Source: Flavobacterium kingsejongi
Lineage (GTDB): Bacteria; Bacteroidota; Bacteroidia; Flavobacteriales; Flavobacteriaceae
Assembly: GCF_003076475.1 (NCBI RefSeq)
Contig: NZ_CP020919.1
Coordinates: 3,844,001-3,908,000, forward strand
Direction of reading: 5' to 3'
DNA length: 64,000 nucleotides
In this document: positions 1 to 9,721 of the stretch, piece after piece
Layout of the letters: every line of letters begins with the position of its first letter
Position numbering within the stretch: the stretch's first letter is position 1
Notes under the pieces: generated by a model
Database searches by the model: none
Told to the model about the DNA's origin: nothing
What the model saw: only the letters and a program-made list of their open reading frames with translations
Translations under genes and position numbers: made by a program

Positions 1-2400
1 ATCATTTCAGGCCCGGTACCGCAAGGAGACCGTCATGAATTCAACGAACTGAAACCAAAAGTAGAAAACCTGGTAACATTACAACGCCAGATTGCCAATG
101 CGTTTTTGATTGAAGCTAAAAAACTAATCAAAGACGGGAATACTAAAGAAGGTGGTTTCAACCTTTTGAGATCTTACCGTGCCCTGCCAAGAAATAAAGC
201 CCTGATTAAATTTTTGAGTGAAGAAGGTGTACGCCAGATTCTTCAAAAAACAGAAAACCAATACATGCAGGATAACAATCGTGACATGCACAAAGTGGAT
301 GAAGCATTGTATTTTGTAATCGAAGAAAAAAACAACCAGGTAGAGCTTACTGACAACGGTGTTGAATTCCTTTCTAAAGATACCGATGACAGCTTCTTCG
401 TTTTACCGGATATTGGAACTGAAATTGCTGCTATCGAAAAACTAAATCTTTCAAAAGAGGAAGAAGCAGAGCAAAAAGACCAGTTATTCCAGGATTTCGG
501 AATCAAAAGTGAGCGTATCCACACCCTTACGCAGTTGCTAAAAGCATACTCTCTATTTGAAAAAGATGTAGAATACGTAATCATGGACAACAAGATCATG
601 ATTGTTGATGAGCAAACCGGACGTATTATGGACGGACGTCGTTATTCCGACGGCTTACACCAGGCCATTGAAGCGAAAGAAAATGTAAAAATTGAAGCCG
701 CTACTCAAACATTTGCTACAGTAACACTACAGAATTACTTCAGAATGTACAGCAAACTTGGTGGTATGACCGGTACAGCTGTTACAGAAGCGGGTGAGCT
801 TTGGGAAATATACAAATTGGATGTTGTTGAAATTCCAACCAACAGGCCGATGTCCCGTAAAGACAAAGAAGATTTAATTTATAAAACTACCCGGGAGAAA
901 TTCAATGCGGTAATTGAAGATGTAACACAATTAGCTGCTGCAGGAAGACCGGTACTTATCGGAACTACTTCTGTAGAGATTTCGGAATTATTGAGCCGAA
1001 TGCTTAAAATGAGAGGCGTTGCCCATAACGTTTTGAATGCTAAAATGCACAAGCAGGAAGCACAGATCGTAGAAGAAGCTGGTAAACCCGGAGTAGTGAC
1101 TATCGCAACGAATATGGCGGGTCGTGGAACGGATATCAAATTAACGAAAGAAGTGAAAGAAGCAGGCGGTTTGGCTATTATCGGTACAGAACGTCATGAT
1201 TCCCGCCGTGTTGACCGTCAGTTAAGAGGTCGTGCAGGACGTCAGGGAGATCCGGGAAGTTCCCAGTTCTATGTGTCGCTGGAAGATAACCTGATGCGTT
1301 TATTCGGTTCTGAAAGAGTAGCCAAAGTTATGGACCGTATGGGACTAAAAGAAGGCGAAGTGATTCAGCATTCTATGATGACAAAATCAATCGAACGTGC
1401 GCAGAAAAAAGTAGAAGAAAACAACTTTGGTGTCCGTAAGCGTTTGCTGGAATATGATGATGTTATGAATGCACAACGTGAAGTGGTATACAAACGTCGT
1501 CGTCATGCTCTATTCGGAGAACGTCTGAAAGTGGATATTGCCAATATGATGTATGACACTTGCGAATTGATCGTAGAGAACAATAAAGCCGCTTCTGATT
1601 TTAAAAACTTCGAGTTTGAAATCATTCGCTACTTCTCTATCAGTTCTCCTGTTGATGAAGCTGAATTTGGCCGTCTTTCCGAAATGGAAATCACCGGTAA
1701 AGTATACAAAGCAGCATTACAGCATTATACTGAAAAAACAGAACGCAACGCAACAGATGCTTTCCCAATCATCAAAAATGTATATGAAAACAATAACGGT
1801 CAGTTCGAACGTATTGTAGTACCTTTTACCGACGGGATCAAAACCCTGAATGTGGTAACAGATCTTGAAAAAGCCTATACTTCCAATGGAAAACAATTAG
1901 TGTCTGATTTCGAGAAAAACATTACACTGGCAATTATTGATGAAGCCTGGAAAAAACACTTACGTAAAATGGACGAACTGAAACAATCCGTTCAGCTGGC
2001 TGTCCACGAACAAAAAGATCCATTGCTGATTTATAAATTCGAAGCATTCAATTTATTCAAGAAAATGATTGATGAGGTTAACAAAGAAGCAATTTCTTTC
2101 CTTTACAAAGGAGACCTTCCAAGTCAAAACCCGAATAACATCAGTGAGGCTAAAGAAGTACAGCAGGAGAATTATACCATCACTAAAGATGAAATTCCAA
2201 ATACGGATGAAGTAGCATCCAAAAATGAAGCACAGCACACACAACGCCAGGTAACCGAAACAGTAGTGCGTGATGCTCCAAAAATCAACCGTAACGACAC
2301 GGTTACCATCAAACATGTGGTGAGCGGTAAAACGGAAGAAATGAAATTTAAAAAAGCAGAAGCCTTATTGCATTCGGGAGAATGGATTTTGGTAGACTAA
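1..2400 (+). CDS. secA: SecA preprotein translocase ATPase, 3' part (5' end outside window)
   Basis: The reading frame is open from the first base, so about 799 C-terminal residues of SecA are present and the start lies upstream. SecA is the cytoplasmic ATPase that drives unfolded preproteins through SecYEG. Recognisable pieces are the [20 protein letters not shown] stretch, the second nucleotide-binding fold ([25 protein letters not shown]), and the [15 protein letters not shown] helicase motif. The helical wing and scaffold region follows. The tail ends in GEWILVD and lacks the cysteine-rich zinc motif found at the end of many proteobacterial SecA proteins, as is usual in Bacteroidota. A strong terminator follows within 40 bases, so it appears to be transcribed without downstream partners. 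Confidence 0.97.
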   Translation: MISGPVPQGDRHEFNELKPKVENLVTLQRQIANAFLIEAKKLIKDGNTKEGGFNLLRSYRALPRNKALIKFLSEEGVRQILQKTENQYMQDNNRDMHKVDEALYFVIEEKNNQVELTDNGVEFLSKDTDDSFFVLPDIGTEIAAIEKLNLSKEEEAEQKDQLFQDFGIKSERIHTLTQLLKAYSLFEKDVEYVIMDNKIMIVDEQTGRIMDGRRYSDGLHQAIEAKENVKIEAATQTFATVTLQNYFRMYSKLGGMTGTAVTEAGELWEIYKLDVVEIPTNRPMSRKDKEDLIYKTTREKFNAVIEDVTQLAAAGRPVLIGTTSVEISELLSRMLKMRGVAHNVLNAKMHKQEAQIVEEAGKPGVVTIATNMAGRGTDIKLTKEVKEAGGLAIIGTERHDSRRVDRQLRGRAGRQGDPGSSQFYVSLEDNLMRLFGSERVAKVMDRMGLKEGEVIQHSMMTKSIERAQKKVEENNFGVRKRLLEYDDVMNAQREVVYKRRRHALFGERLKVDIANMMYDTCELIVENNKAASDFKNFEFEIIRYFSISSPVDEAEFGRLSEMEITGKVYKAALQHYTEKTERNATDAFPIIKNVYENNNGQFERIVVPFTDGIKTLNVVTDLEKAYTSNGKQLVSDFEKNITLAIIDEAWKKHLRKMDELKQSVQLAVHEQKDPLLIYKFEAFNLFKKMIDEVNKEAISFLYKGDLPSQNPNNISEAKEVQQENYTITKDEIPNTDEVASKNEAQHTQRQVTETVVRDAPKINRNDTVTIKHVVSGKTEEMKFKKAEALLHSGEWILVD

Positions 2401-2434
2401 GCTATCGCATACAGGGTAATTTTATGCCCATATC

Positions 2435-2467
2435 AAAACCCGGTTGTCTCTGATAACCGGGTTTTTT
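2435..2467 (+). terminator. Intrinsic terminator after secA
   Basis: An 11-bp stem (AAAACCCGGTT paired with AACCGGGTTTT) with a 10-nt loop runs into a T stretch. Confidence 0.85.
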
Positions 2468-2639
2468 AATTAGTAAAATCGGATAGCACTCCGGGTAACA
2501 TCTTAAAAATCATTGAATATCCTTACAAATAAGCAATAAAAAAAAGCATAAATAGAATCGTTCTTGAACTACTATTCCTTAACTTTACTAACAAATCAAT
2601 TAGACGATCACCAACTGTTAACATTAATACGATACGATT

Positions 2640-2750
2640 ATGGCAAAAAGTCAGGACTCCAAGAAGAACGTAAAAAAAGAACCTCTGAAGACCGCAAAGG
2701 AGAAAAAAGAGGAAAAAAGAGAAAAGAAAAATACAAAACCAAGAGACTAA
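2640..2750 (+). CDS. Small lysine-rich basic protein (36 residues)
   Basis: A short ATG-to-TAA frame encodes a 36-residue protein starting MAKSQDSKKNVKKEPLKTAK and continuing with alternating Lys/Glu, ending KPRD. It has no cysteine, no signal peptide and no hydrophobic stretch, so it is probably cytoplasmic and disordered or a charged single helix. A perfect intrinsic terminator lies 7 nt after the stop codon, which is the best evidence that this is a discrete transcription unit. A longer frame on the same strand reads through the terminator and is not believed. I recall similar small basic proteins in other Flavobacterium genomes but cannot check this. The function is unknown; nucleic-acid or ribosome binding would fit the charge. 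Confidence 0.6.
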   Translation: MAKSQDSKKNVKKEPLKTAKEKKEEKREKKNTKPRD

Positions 2751-2756
2751 ATTTAA

Positions 2757-2781
2757 TCCCCAATGCATTGGGGATTTTTTT
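2757..2781 (+). terminator. Intrinsic terminator after the small basic protein
   Basis: An uninterrupted 18-base palindrome (TCCCCAATGCATTGGGGA) is followed by seven T residues. Confidence 0.85.
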
Positions 2782-3055
2782 ATGGTTTAAATTTAAAATA
2801 TCTCTTAAAGCCATAAAATATCAGGTTCAAAATAATAAATACAATCTTTATTTCTTTGGCTATTTCGCTATGCAATCCTGCAACTATTTACTTAAAAACG
2901 CTCATTGCATTAAACACCGATAATCCCTAATTTCCAAGCATTAAATCATAATAAAAGATTAAAAAAGTAACAATAATTAGGTATTTTGCCTGATTTATGT
3001 ATTTTTGCATTTATCACATCTATGCCACCTAAATACATTAACATTCGTTACACTC
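2782..3055. other. AT-rich intergenic region before the antiporter gene
   Basis: No gene is supported here. The stretch is very AT-rich. A TATTTTTG sequence at 3000-3007 fits the Bacteroidota -7 consensus TAnnTTTG and would give a leader of about 45 nt, but no -33 TTTG lies at the right distance (the nearest is too close). Confidence 0.4.
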
Positions 3056-4306
3056 ATGGAATTATATTATTCTTTCTCTGTTCTTATTGTACTTGCCTCC
3101 TTTTTTGCTTACCTGAACATCCGCTTTTTAAAATTGCCCTCTACCATTGGCGTAATGATTATCGCCATGATTGTCTCGATATTCCTGGTAGTTTTTGGAC
3201 ACATTATCCCGAATACAACGCTGACTCGTTTCTCTAAACTTATTGCTGAATTTGACTTCACGGAAGTATTGATGGGAGCGATGTTAAACTTTCTGTTGTT
3301 TGCAGGCGCCATACATATCAACCTAAAGGATTTAAGGGAGCAACGCGGGCCCATTATGGTATTCTCCACCATCAGCGTGATCATATCAACCTTTGCTGTA
3401 GGAACTATTGTATATTACGTTATTCCATTCGTTGGGGTAACTGTCCCTTTTATTTATTGCCTGTTATTTGGCGCACTCATCTCTCCTACCGACCCTATTG
3501 CGGTATTGAGCATACTGAAAGAAGCGAAGGTACCAAAATCATTAGAAACTAAAATTGCGGGGGAATCCTTGTTCAACGATGGGGTTGCCGTAGTGGTATT
3601 TGCCGTTATCCTGCAATTGGCACAGGACACCAATAGTGATTTCTCGTTACCCCACATCACCTGGCTTTTGATCAAAGAAGCTTTGGGAGGATTTATCCTG
3701 GGAACGATATTAGGAATTACTGCCGCAAAGGCAATGGGAAAAATTGACGATTATAAAGTATCGGTATTAATTACACTTTCTATTGTAATGGGCGGTTATC
3801 TTATCGCACACGCCATGCACATATCTGGCCCGTTAACCATGGTTGCCGCAGGTATCATCATTGGTATTTTCAATAAAAAATCAGCGATGTCTGCCATCAC
3901 TAAAGATTACCTGGACAAATTCTGGGAACTTATCGATGAAATCCTAAATGCCATATTATTCCTTTTTATCGGATTCGAATTACTGCTTATTCCGGATATA
4001 TCCGGCTATTGGATAAGCGGTGCTTTATGTATTATGATTGTTTTATTGTCCCGATACATCTCCGTTTGGTTCCCGACAATGATTATTCCTTTCAAGAAGA
4101 AATTTAGCAATGGCACCATCAAGATTCTCGTATGGGGTGGACTTCGCGGCGGGGTTTCCATTGCGCTGGCGCTTTCCATAAACGAAGGCCCACACAAACA
4201 GTTTATCATAGCCATTACCTATTTTGTTGTAGTGTTCTCCATAATCGTACAAGGACTGACGATTGGAAAATATGCTAATAAAGTTTTAGCGCAGGAAACA
4301 AGTTAA
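3056..4306 (+). CDS. CPA1-family Na+(K+)/H+ antiporter
   Basis: This is a polytopic inner-membrane protein of 416 residues with about 12 hydrophobic segments. It carries the CPA1/NhaP hallmarks SPTDPIAVLSIL and GESLFNDGVAVVVF; the aspartates in the TDP and ND motifs are the expected cation-binding residues. The late WGGLRGGVSIALALS segment is also typical of the family. Known relatives expel Na+ or K+ in exchange for protons and serve pH and salt homeostasis. I placed the start at MELYYSF rather than 17 codons upstream because the upstream extension is not hydrophobic in the family pattern and would overlap the predicted promoter. There is no C-terminal cytoplasmic regulatory domain. It is transcribed alone and ends at a bidirectional terminator. 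Confidence 0.9.
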   Translation: MELYYSFSVLIVLASFFAYLNIRFLKLPSTIGVMIIAMIVSIFLVVFGHIIPNTTLTRFSKLIAEFDFTEVLMGAMLNFLLFAGAIHINLKDLREQRGPIMVFSTISVIISTFAVGTIVYYVIPFVGVTVPFIYCLLFGALISPTDPIAVLSILKEAKVPKSLETKIAGESLFNDGVAVVVFAVILQLAQDTNSDFSLPHITWLLIKEALGGFILGTILGITAAKAMGKIDDYKVSVLITLSIVMGGYLIAHAMHISGPLTMVAAGIIIGIFNKKSAMSAITKDYLDKFWELIDEILNAILFLFIGFELLLIPDISGYWISGALCIMIVLLSRYISVWFPTMIIPFKKKFSNGTIKILVWGGLRGGVSIALALSINEGPHKQFIIAITYFVVVFSIIVQGLTIGKYANKVLAQETS

Positions 4307-4333
4307 TTTGGTAATTCACTTTAATCCATAACA

Positions 4334-4365
4334 AAAAATCAGCAGCTATAACTGCTGATTTTTTT
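4334..4365. terminator. Bidirectional terminator between convergent genes
   Basis: The stem ATCAGCAG/CTGCTGAT is flanked by an A run on one side and a T run on the other. It can therefore end both the antiporter transcript and the convergent dehydrogenase transcript. Confidence 0.8.
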
Positions 4366-4421
4366 ATAGGAACCCGCCTATATTGGGTTTAAGCGGTAAT
4401 GATAACTATAAAACATCAATT

Positions 4422-5846
4422 TTAGGATTGTTGCCCAATATTGTCCGGAAGCACTTTCCCGGGATTAAGGATTCCATTAGGATCAAAAAGATCTTTTATC
4501 CCTTTCATCAAATGCAGTTGCGTTGTGTTAAAAGCAATATCCATATAATTTTTCTGAACCAGCCCTATCCCATGTTCTCCGGAGAGCGTTCCTTTTAAGC
4601 TAACAGTCAACTCAAAAATTTCCCGTATTCCTTTTGGGATCTCCGTAGTCCATTCGGCATCTGTCAGGTCACCTTTAATAATATTGACATGAAGGTTTCC
4701 ATCGCCCGCATGACCATAACAAACCGATTTAAAGCCATATTTCAGGCCAATCGCTTTTATGCCCTGTAATAATTTTGGAAGCTCATAACGCGGTACCACA
4801 GTATCTTCTTCTTTATAGACTGAATTGGATTTCACCGCTTCTGCCGCAGCCCGTCTCAGTTTCCACAATGCATTCTTTTGATCCTCGGTATCGGCAAACA
4901 AAATTTCATCTATATCAAATTTTTCAACGACAGCACTTATTTTTTCTGCTTCCGCAAAAAGAACCTCAGGATAATTCCCATCTACTTCAATCAATAAATG
5001 CGCTTGTATGTGATCCCCTATTGGCATTGGAGAATCATCTACATAACGCAGGGCCCATTCCAGGGCATCACGCTCCATAAACTCCAGGGCGCTCGGGACA
5101 ACACCAGCCCTGAAAATTTCAGATACGGCTTCACATGCCGCACTGGCATTATGAAAAGGAACAAGCATTAATATGGTATGGGTATTTTTAGGAAGCAGTT
5201 TCATGACAATCTTGGTAATTATGCCCAATGTCCCTTCACTTCCCACCATCAGTTGAGTCAGGTTATAACCTGTTGCATTTTTTAAAGTATTGGCACCTGT
5301 CCAGATGATTTCTCCTGTTGGAAGCACCATTTCGAGATTGAGCACATAATCTTTGGTCACCCCATATTTTACAGCACGGGCACCTCCTGCATTTTCAGCT
5401 ACATTCCCACCAATAAAACAACTCCCGCGACTACTGGGATCGGGTGGATAAAATAAATTTTTATCCAGGACAGCTTCTTGTAGTGTTTGAGTAATTACGC
5501 CGGGCTCTACAGTCACCTGGAGATTTTTTTCATCGATTTCGATAATGGTGTTGAAACGTTCCATCGAAAGCCCTATTCCCTGGTGTATGCTCAGGGCACC
5601 ACCACTTAAACCCGTGCGGGCACCAATAGGGGTAACCGGGATCCGATGGCGGTTTGCTAGTTGTAATATATCAGAAATTTCTTTTGGGTTGGAAGGTTTT
5701 ACGAGTACAGCTGGAGGAAATGAAAAATCTTCCGTTTCATCACGTCCATAAGCGATTCGCGTGGCCTCGTCTGCAAATACAAATGATTGCCCTACTATGT
5801 TCTCAAGGTCGGCAATCACTGCTGCTGTTATATTTACTGTCGTCAT
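4422..5846 (-). CDS. FAD-linked 2-hydroxyacid dehydrogenase (GlcD / D-lactate dehydrogenase type)
   Basis: The 474-residue protein has an N-terminal FAD-binding PCMH domain (about residues 40-220) and a C-terminal FAD-oxidase domain. The FAD-site signatures PIGARTGLSGGALS (73-86) and PPDPSSRGSCFIGGNVAENAGG (starting near 134) are clear. The C-terminal YGHAGDGNLHVN and SGEHGIGLVQK motifs carry the histidines expected near the substrate in glycolate oxidase GlcD and D-lactate dehydrogenases. Enzymes of this type oxidise D-2-hydroxyacids and pass electrons to a quinone or to a partner. No glcE or glcF partner is adjacent, so a single-subunit D-lactate or D-2-hydroxyacid dehydrogenase is more likely than a glycolate oxidase complex. 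The exact substrate cannot be told. Confidence 0.9.
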   Translation of the reverse strand: MTTVNITAAVIADLENIVGQSFVFADEATRIAYGRDETEDFSFPPAVLVKPSNPKEISDILQLANRHRIPVTPIGARTGLSGGALSIHQGIGLSMERFNTIIEIDEKNLQVTVEPGVITQTLQEAVLDKNLFYPPDPSSRGSCFIGGNVAENAGGARAVKYGVTKDYVLNLEMVLPTGEIIWTGANTLKNATGYNLTQLMVGSEGTLGIITKIVMKLLPKNTHTILMLVPFHNASAACEAVSEIFRAGVVPSALEFMERDALEWALRYVDDSPMPIGDHIQAHLLIEVDGNYPEVLFAEAEKISAVVEKFDIDEILFADTEDQKNALWKLRRAAAEAVKSNSVYKEEDTVVPRYELPKLLQGIKAIGLKYGFKSVCYGHAGDGNLHVNIIKGDLTDAEWTTEIPKGIREIFELTVSLKGTLSGEHGIGLVQKNYMDIAFNTTQLHLMKGIKDLFDPNGILNPGKVLPDNIGQQS

Positions 5847-5971
5847 GGGTACAAGTATCTAAACCCCGAAGATATCCGAGGAAGCTACAAAAGTACTATT
5901 TATTACGGTGAGCCAAAAGACCAAGGTGAATTTATACCCCACGAAATCTAAAAAATAACTCCTGCTGAATC

Positions 5972-6403
5972 TTAATAGGCAGGATATTTATCACGTCGTG
6001 AAATAAAATGATCTACTGAAAATTTTCCACTACCAGTAACTAAAAGAAAAAGGTATACTAACAAATAAAGGCTTGGAAGCTCCCTAACTTCAAATCCGTC
6101 CATACCATGAACAACAAAAACAATGACGAACATAGTAATGATTAATGGAAAAACAACAATTCGTGTAGCCAATCCGATAAAAATAAATATCGAACATAAA
6201 ACTTCGGCAAAAACAGCCAATGTAAGGGAGTTAGTAATTCCGACACCTAAAGGATCGGGGAATTTTACTGGCCCTCCGGATAATAGCATGTTTAATTTTT
6301 GCAACCCATGAACCAGCATAAATACGGACACGGTTGCTCTTACAATAAATAAAGCGATATGGTATAGCCCCTTATTGGCACTGGTACTGAATATTCTTTT
6401 CAT
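5972..6403 (-). CDS. DoxX family membrane protein
   Basis: A 143-residue protein with four predicted membrane helices. It shows the DoxX pattern of an R-x-x-x-x-x-F-x-x-HGLQKL first helix followed by FAEVLCSIFIFIGLATRI. DoxX-like proteins are small inner-membrane proteins often placed beside redox or stress genes; in some bacteria they form a complex with SodA and a thiol partner. Here the neighbour upstream on the same strand is a YceI protein, a common pairing, but a hairpin terminator separates the two, so they may be separate units. The exact role is unknown. Confidence 0.85.
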   Translation of the reverse strand: MKRIFSTSANKGLYHIALFIVRATVSVFMLVHGLQKLNMLLSGGPVKFPDPLGVGITNSLTLAVFAEVLCSIFIFIGLATRIVVFPLIITMFVIVFVVHGMDGFEVRELPSLYLLVYLFLLVTGSGKFSVDHFISRRDKYPAY

Positions 6404-6433
6404 CTTCCTTATTATTAATAGGTTCTAAAAATA

Positions 6434-6464
6434 AGAAAAAAAAGCCATCTGTAATAGATGGCTT
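6434..6464 (-). terminator. Terminator after the yceI-like gene
   Basis: The stem AAGCCATCT/AGATGGCTT is followed on the minus strand by a run of T residues. It lies between the YceI-like gene and the DoxX gene. Confidence 0.75.
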
Positions 6465-6472
6465 ACAAATAT

Positions 6473-7006
6473 TTATTTTTCCTGGATAAATTGAAGATTT
6501 GCTATCAATTTTACTTCCTCACTAACGGTAAGTCCGCCACCTTCAATGACAGCATTCCAGTTGAGTCCAAAATCTTTTCGGTTCAGTTTCCCTTTCACTT
6601 CAAGACCTACTTTCGTTTGTCCGTAGCCATCAGTAACTATTCCACCGTATTCTGCTTTAAACTCTACAGGTTTTGTTACCCCTTTCATAGTTAAATCCGC
6701 CTGAATGATATATTCATCATCATCCGTCTGACGAATTGAAGTCGTTTTAATTATAATTTTCGGTGTATTCTCTACGTCAAAAAATTCGGCGCTTTTCAAA
6801 TGCCCGTCTCGTTGTTCATTATTAGTATTGATACTTTGTGCATCAATAGTAACTGTTATGCTACCACCCTGAAATGTATCTTCCTCTGTAGCAGCCGTTC
6901 CTTCAAATGTTTTGAAATTACCGGTAACTGTTGAAATCACCAGGTGTTTTACTTTAAACTGAACTTCCGAGTGTGCCGGATCAATTGTCCATTTTTTTTG
7001 AGCCAT
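6473..7006 (-). CDS. YceI family protein (cytoplasmic form)
   Basis: The 177-residue sequence starts KWTIDPAHSEVQFKVKHLVI, the typical YceI opening, and continues with GTAATEEDTFQGGSITVTID and the NRKDFGLNWN signature near the C-terminus. YceI proteins fold as a lipocalin-like barrel that binds isoprenoid or other long lipids. This copy has no signal peptide, unlike the second YceI protein in this window (30051-30722), so it probably works in the cytoplasm. The lipid bound is not known. It ends at its own terminator and lies next to a DoxX gene. Confidence 0.92.
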   Translation of the reverse strand: MAQKKWTIDPAHSEVQFKVKHLVISTVTGNFKTFEGTAATEEDTFQGGSITVTIDAQSINTNNEQRDGHLKSAEFFDVENTPKIIIKTTSIRQTDDDEYIIQADLTMKGVTKPVEFKAEYGGIVTDGYGQTKVGLEVKGKLNRKDFGLNWNAVIEGGGLTVSEEVKLIANLQFIQEK

Positions 7007-7128
7007 AATAGTATTCGTTTAGGGTTAATTAGATTCCTATAAATTTATTAAAACTAAAACAAAGACTATTTCATAAACCGTTAAACTTATGTGAATTGTT
7101 AATCGGTATTCGCTATTGCCTCATTACA

Positions 7129-8343
7129 TTATGCCGCTTTCTTATGTTTCAGGTTGGGAAGGAATATCGCAATTACCCCAATTAGGGGAAGATAGGCACA
7201 CAGGTGGTACACATAGTCAATACTGGTATGATCGGCTAAATTTCCTAATAAAGCAGAACCAAGCCCTCCCATTCCAAAAGCGAAACCAAAAAACAACCCG
7301 GATACCATTCCTACATTTTTGGGCAACAATTCCTGTGCATACACTAATATGGCCGAGAAAGCAGAAGCAATAATAATCCCGATGATAACGGATAAAACCC
7401 CGGTCCAGAATAAATCAGCATACGGCAGCATCATAGTAAAAGGGGCAGCACCCAAAATGGAGAACCAAATGATGTACTTTCTTCCAAACTTATCGCCAAG
7501 CGGCCCACCAATCAATGTTCCTGCAGCAACAGCCCCTAAGAATAAAAATAAGTGGAATTGGGCATCCTGAACTGAAAGGTGGAATTTCTCGATCAGGTAA
7601 AACGTAAAGTAACTGGACATACTTGCCATGTAAAAATATTTGGAGAATATCAGTACCAGCAAGATTACCACAGACCAGATAATTTTATTTTTAGATAAAT
7701 CCGGTAACTCAATGGCTTTCTTGACTTTTTTCAGGGTCAGGTGGCTTTGGTACCAAAAGGCAACTTTACTCAAAATCGCCATCCCGATAACAGATATAAT
7801 GACAAACCATAAAATATGCGTTTGCCCGTAAGGTACGACTATCAATGCTACCAATAAGGGGCCGATCGCACTTCCGGCATTTCCGCCCAATTGGAAAATG
7901 GACTGTGCCAGGCCACGCTTACCCCCTGAGGCCAGATAGGAAACCCGTGAAGATTCAGGATGAAAAATAGACGACCCGATACCCACTAATATTACGGACA
8001 CCAAAATCATGTGAAAATTAGCAGCAAAAGCCAGCACCACTATTCCGGCAGTAGTAAATAGCATCCCGAAAATCTGTGAGAAAGGCTGTGGCCGCTTATC
8101 GGTATAAATACCTACGAAAGGCTGTAAGATCGAAGCAGCTATCTGATAAGCAAAGGTAATCATCCCAATCTGCGTAAAAGAAAGATTGAAACTATCTTTA
8201 ATGATGGGATAAACTGAGGGGATGACAGACTGTAACATGTCATTCAGCAAATGCGCAAAAGCAATAGAAAATAATATAGGATATACTGTTTTTTCTACAG
8301 CATTCTTTTCGATTCCCTCCTGGGACGCTACGGTTGTTTTCAT
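7129..8343 (-). CDS. MFS efflux transporter, fosmidomycin-resistance (Fsr) type
   Basis: A 404-residue major facilitator with about 12 membrane helices. The opening IAFAHLLNDMLQSVIPSVYP and the D-K-R-x-x-P-F-S loop resemble the Fsr/fosmidomycin-resistance branch, which exports small drugs. Further support is the GIGSSIFHPESSRVSYLASG segment, characteristic of this group. I chose the start at MKTTVAS because the 13-residue upstream extension reads into the promoter region and has no family support. The gene is divergent from an Rrf2-type regulator across about 260 bp, so that regulator could control it; this is inference only. The transported compound is unknown. Confidence 0.85.
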   Translation of the reverse strand: MKTTVASQEGIEKNAVEKTVYPILFSIAFAHLLNDMLQSVIPSVYPIIKDSFNLSFTQIGMITFAYQIAASILQPFVGIYTDKRPQPFSQIFGMLFTTAGIVVLAFAANFHMILVSVILVGIGSSIFHPESSRVSYLASGGKRGLAQSIFQLGGNAGSAIGPLLVALIVVPYGQTHILWFVIISVIGMAILSKVAFWYQSHLTLKKVKKAIELPDLSKNKIIWSVVILLVLIFSKYFYMASMSSYFTFYLIEKFHLSVQDAQFHLFLFLGAVAAGTLIGGPLGDKFGRKYIIWFSILGAAPFTMMLPYADLFWTGVLSVIIGIIIASAFSAILVYAQELLPKNVGMVSGLFFGFAFGMGGLGSALLGNLADHTSIDYVYHLCAYLPLIGVIAIFLPNLKHKKAA

Positions 8344-8578
8344 ACAATAATAAAAGTTAAAAAATAGCCTGACACCATACAAACACTACGAAAAAGATAC
8401 TTTTAAAGTCCACATTCAGTATCAGTATAAAGCGCCATCCAAGCATTAAAATGATGGGTATTATGTGACCAAGCCATAATTGGCGCAAAAATACTTACTA
8501 ATATCTTCCTAAACTTTGTAATTCTACTTTTTAACTTCAATTTTAAAGAAAAAAATAAACTGGAACCAAAAACAATTG

Positions 8579-8586
8579 TACATTTG
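8579..8586 (+). promoter_or_regulatory. Putative -7 promoter element before the Rrf2 gene
   Basis: TACATTTG matches the Bacteroidota -7 consensus TAnnTTTG and lies 20 nt before the Rrf2 start codon. No clear -33 TTTG is at the expected distance. Confidence 0.45.
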
Positions 8587-8605
8587 TAATATATTTTATT
8601 ACAGT

Positions 8606-9013
8606 ATGATTTCAGGTAAGTTTGCCATAACATTACATATCCTCACACTCCTCTCAAAATTCCCGGATGATTTTTTATCCTCTGAATATATTGCGGGTAG
8701 CATGAACATGAGTGCTGTATTGGTACGAAAAGAAATTGCCAACCTGAAAAAACATGCTGTTGTAGAAAGTAAAGAAGGAAAGAATGGTGGTACCCGTTTA
8801 TTAAAACCTGCTGCACAAATTACACTGGATGCCATTTTCAAAATGACTTTTGATAAAGTTTCCCTGGGATATTCAAAAAACACACCTAATCCCGATTGTC
8901 CTGTAGGGAAACAAATTAACCAAAATCTTGACTATCTTTATGATGATATCAACCAAAAGATCAGTAGTACGCTTCATACAATTACATTGGAAGCGTTTAC
9001 AAGCAGGTTCTGA
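8606..9013 (+). CDS. Rrf2 family transcriptional regulator (YwnA-like, no Fe-S cluster ligands)
   Basis: The 135-residue protein has the Rrf2 winged-helix layout: ITLHILTLLSKFPDDFLSSEYIAGSMNMS, then the recognition helix VLVRKEIANLKKHAVVESKEGKNGG with the GG wing. Iron-sulfur Rrf2 members such as IscR and NsrR carry three closely placed cysteines; here only one cysteine (NPDCPVG) is visible, so it probably does not bind a cluster and may sense oxidation or a small molecule. The start at MISGKF fits family length and sits 20 nt after a -7 element. Downstream lies an NAD(P)-binding protein resembling YwnB; in Bacillus subtilis ywnA and ywnB are also neighbours. It is divergent from the MFS gene. 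Confidence 0.88.
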   Translation: MISGKFAITLHILTLLSKFPDDFLSSEYIAGSMNMSAVLVRKEIANLKKHAVVESKEGKNGGTRLLKPAAQITLDAIFKMTFDKVSLGYSKNTPNPDCPVGKQINQNLDYLYDDINQKISSTLHTITLEAFTSRF

Positions 9014-9067
9014 CCTTTTTTTTGACTTAAACTGTAACATTTTTTATTATATATAAATTTTATCCAT

Positions 9068-9715
9068 ATGAAAATAGCTATTATCGGAGCCACAGGATTT
9101 GTAGGTTCCACTCTATTACATGAATTTGCGGGCAGAAACCATGAGGTTACTGCCATTGCCCGAAATCCAAAAACATCTGTTGCAGCAAATGTCCATTGGG
9201 TACAGGCAGATGTACTCGATACAGCAGCACTTGCTGCCGCCTTAGAAGGTCAGGACGTAGTGGTAAGTGCCTATAATGCAGGCTGGGCCAATCCCAATCT
9301 TTATGATGATTTTATCAGCGGCTCAAAAGCCATACAGGCAGCAGTAAAAAAAGCCGGTGTTAAACGTTTTATCGTAATTGGTGGTGGTGGTAGCCTTTTC
9401 GTTGCTCCAGGCTTACAAGCTGTAGACACACCCGATTTCCCTGCTGATTATAAAGCCGGTGCCACAGCAGCGCGTGATTACCTGAACTTTATCAAAGAAG
9501 AAAAAGAACTGGACTGGGTATTTTTCAGCCCTGCTTTCGAAATGCATGCAGGCATTACTACCGGCAGAACCGGAAACTACCGTTTGGGACTCGAAAATCC
9601 TGTATTTGATGAAAACCAAAGAAGCATTTTGTCAGTAGAAGACCTTGCAGTAGTGATCGCTGACGAAGCAGAAAATCAAAAACACCATCAGCAGCGTTTT
9701 ACCGCAGCCTATTAA
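9068..9715 (+). CDS. NAD(P)-binding oxidoreductase (atypical SDR, YwnB-like)
   Basis: A 215-residue Rossmann-fold protein with the nucleotide-binding motif IGATGFVGSTLL (7-18) and a second conserved stretch RFIVIGGGGSLFVAPG. This is the NAD(P)H-binding, NmrA/SDR-a5-like family. Members are often flavin reductase-like or redox-sensing and many lack a known substrate. The gene lies 54 nt after the Rrf2 regulator on the same strand and 6 nt before a lipoprotein gene, so the three probably form one operon with the regulator controlling its own unit. A catalytic Y-x-x-x-K as in classical SDRs is not obvious. Confidence 0.85.
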   Translation: MKIAIIGATGFVGSTLLHEFAGRNHEVTAIARNPKTSVAANVHWVQADVLDTAALAAALEGQDVVVSAYNAGWANPNLYDDFISGSKAIQAAVKKAGVKRFIVIGGGGSLFVAPGLQAVDTPDFPADYKAGATAARDYLNFIKEEKELDWVFFSPAFEMHAGITTGRTGNYRLGLENPVFDENQRSILSVEDLAVVIADEAENQKHHQQRFTAAY

Positions 9716-9721
9716 TTGGGT

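Noticed and set aside
2564..2923. 119-codon frame overlapping the small basic protein gene
   Set aside because: It reads through a strong terminator and its second half has random AT-rich composition.
8403..8633. 76-codon minus-strand frame in the MFS/Rrf2 gap
   Set aside because: It covers the promoter region of the Rrf2 gene and overlaps its start, with no family-like sequence.
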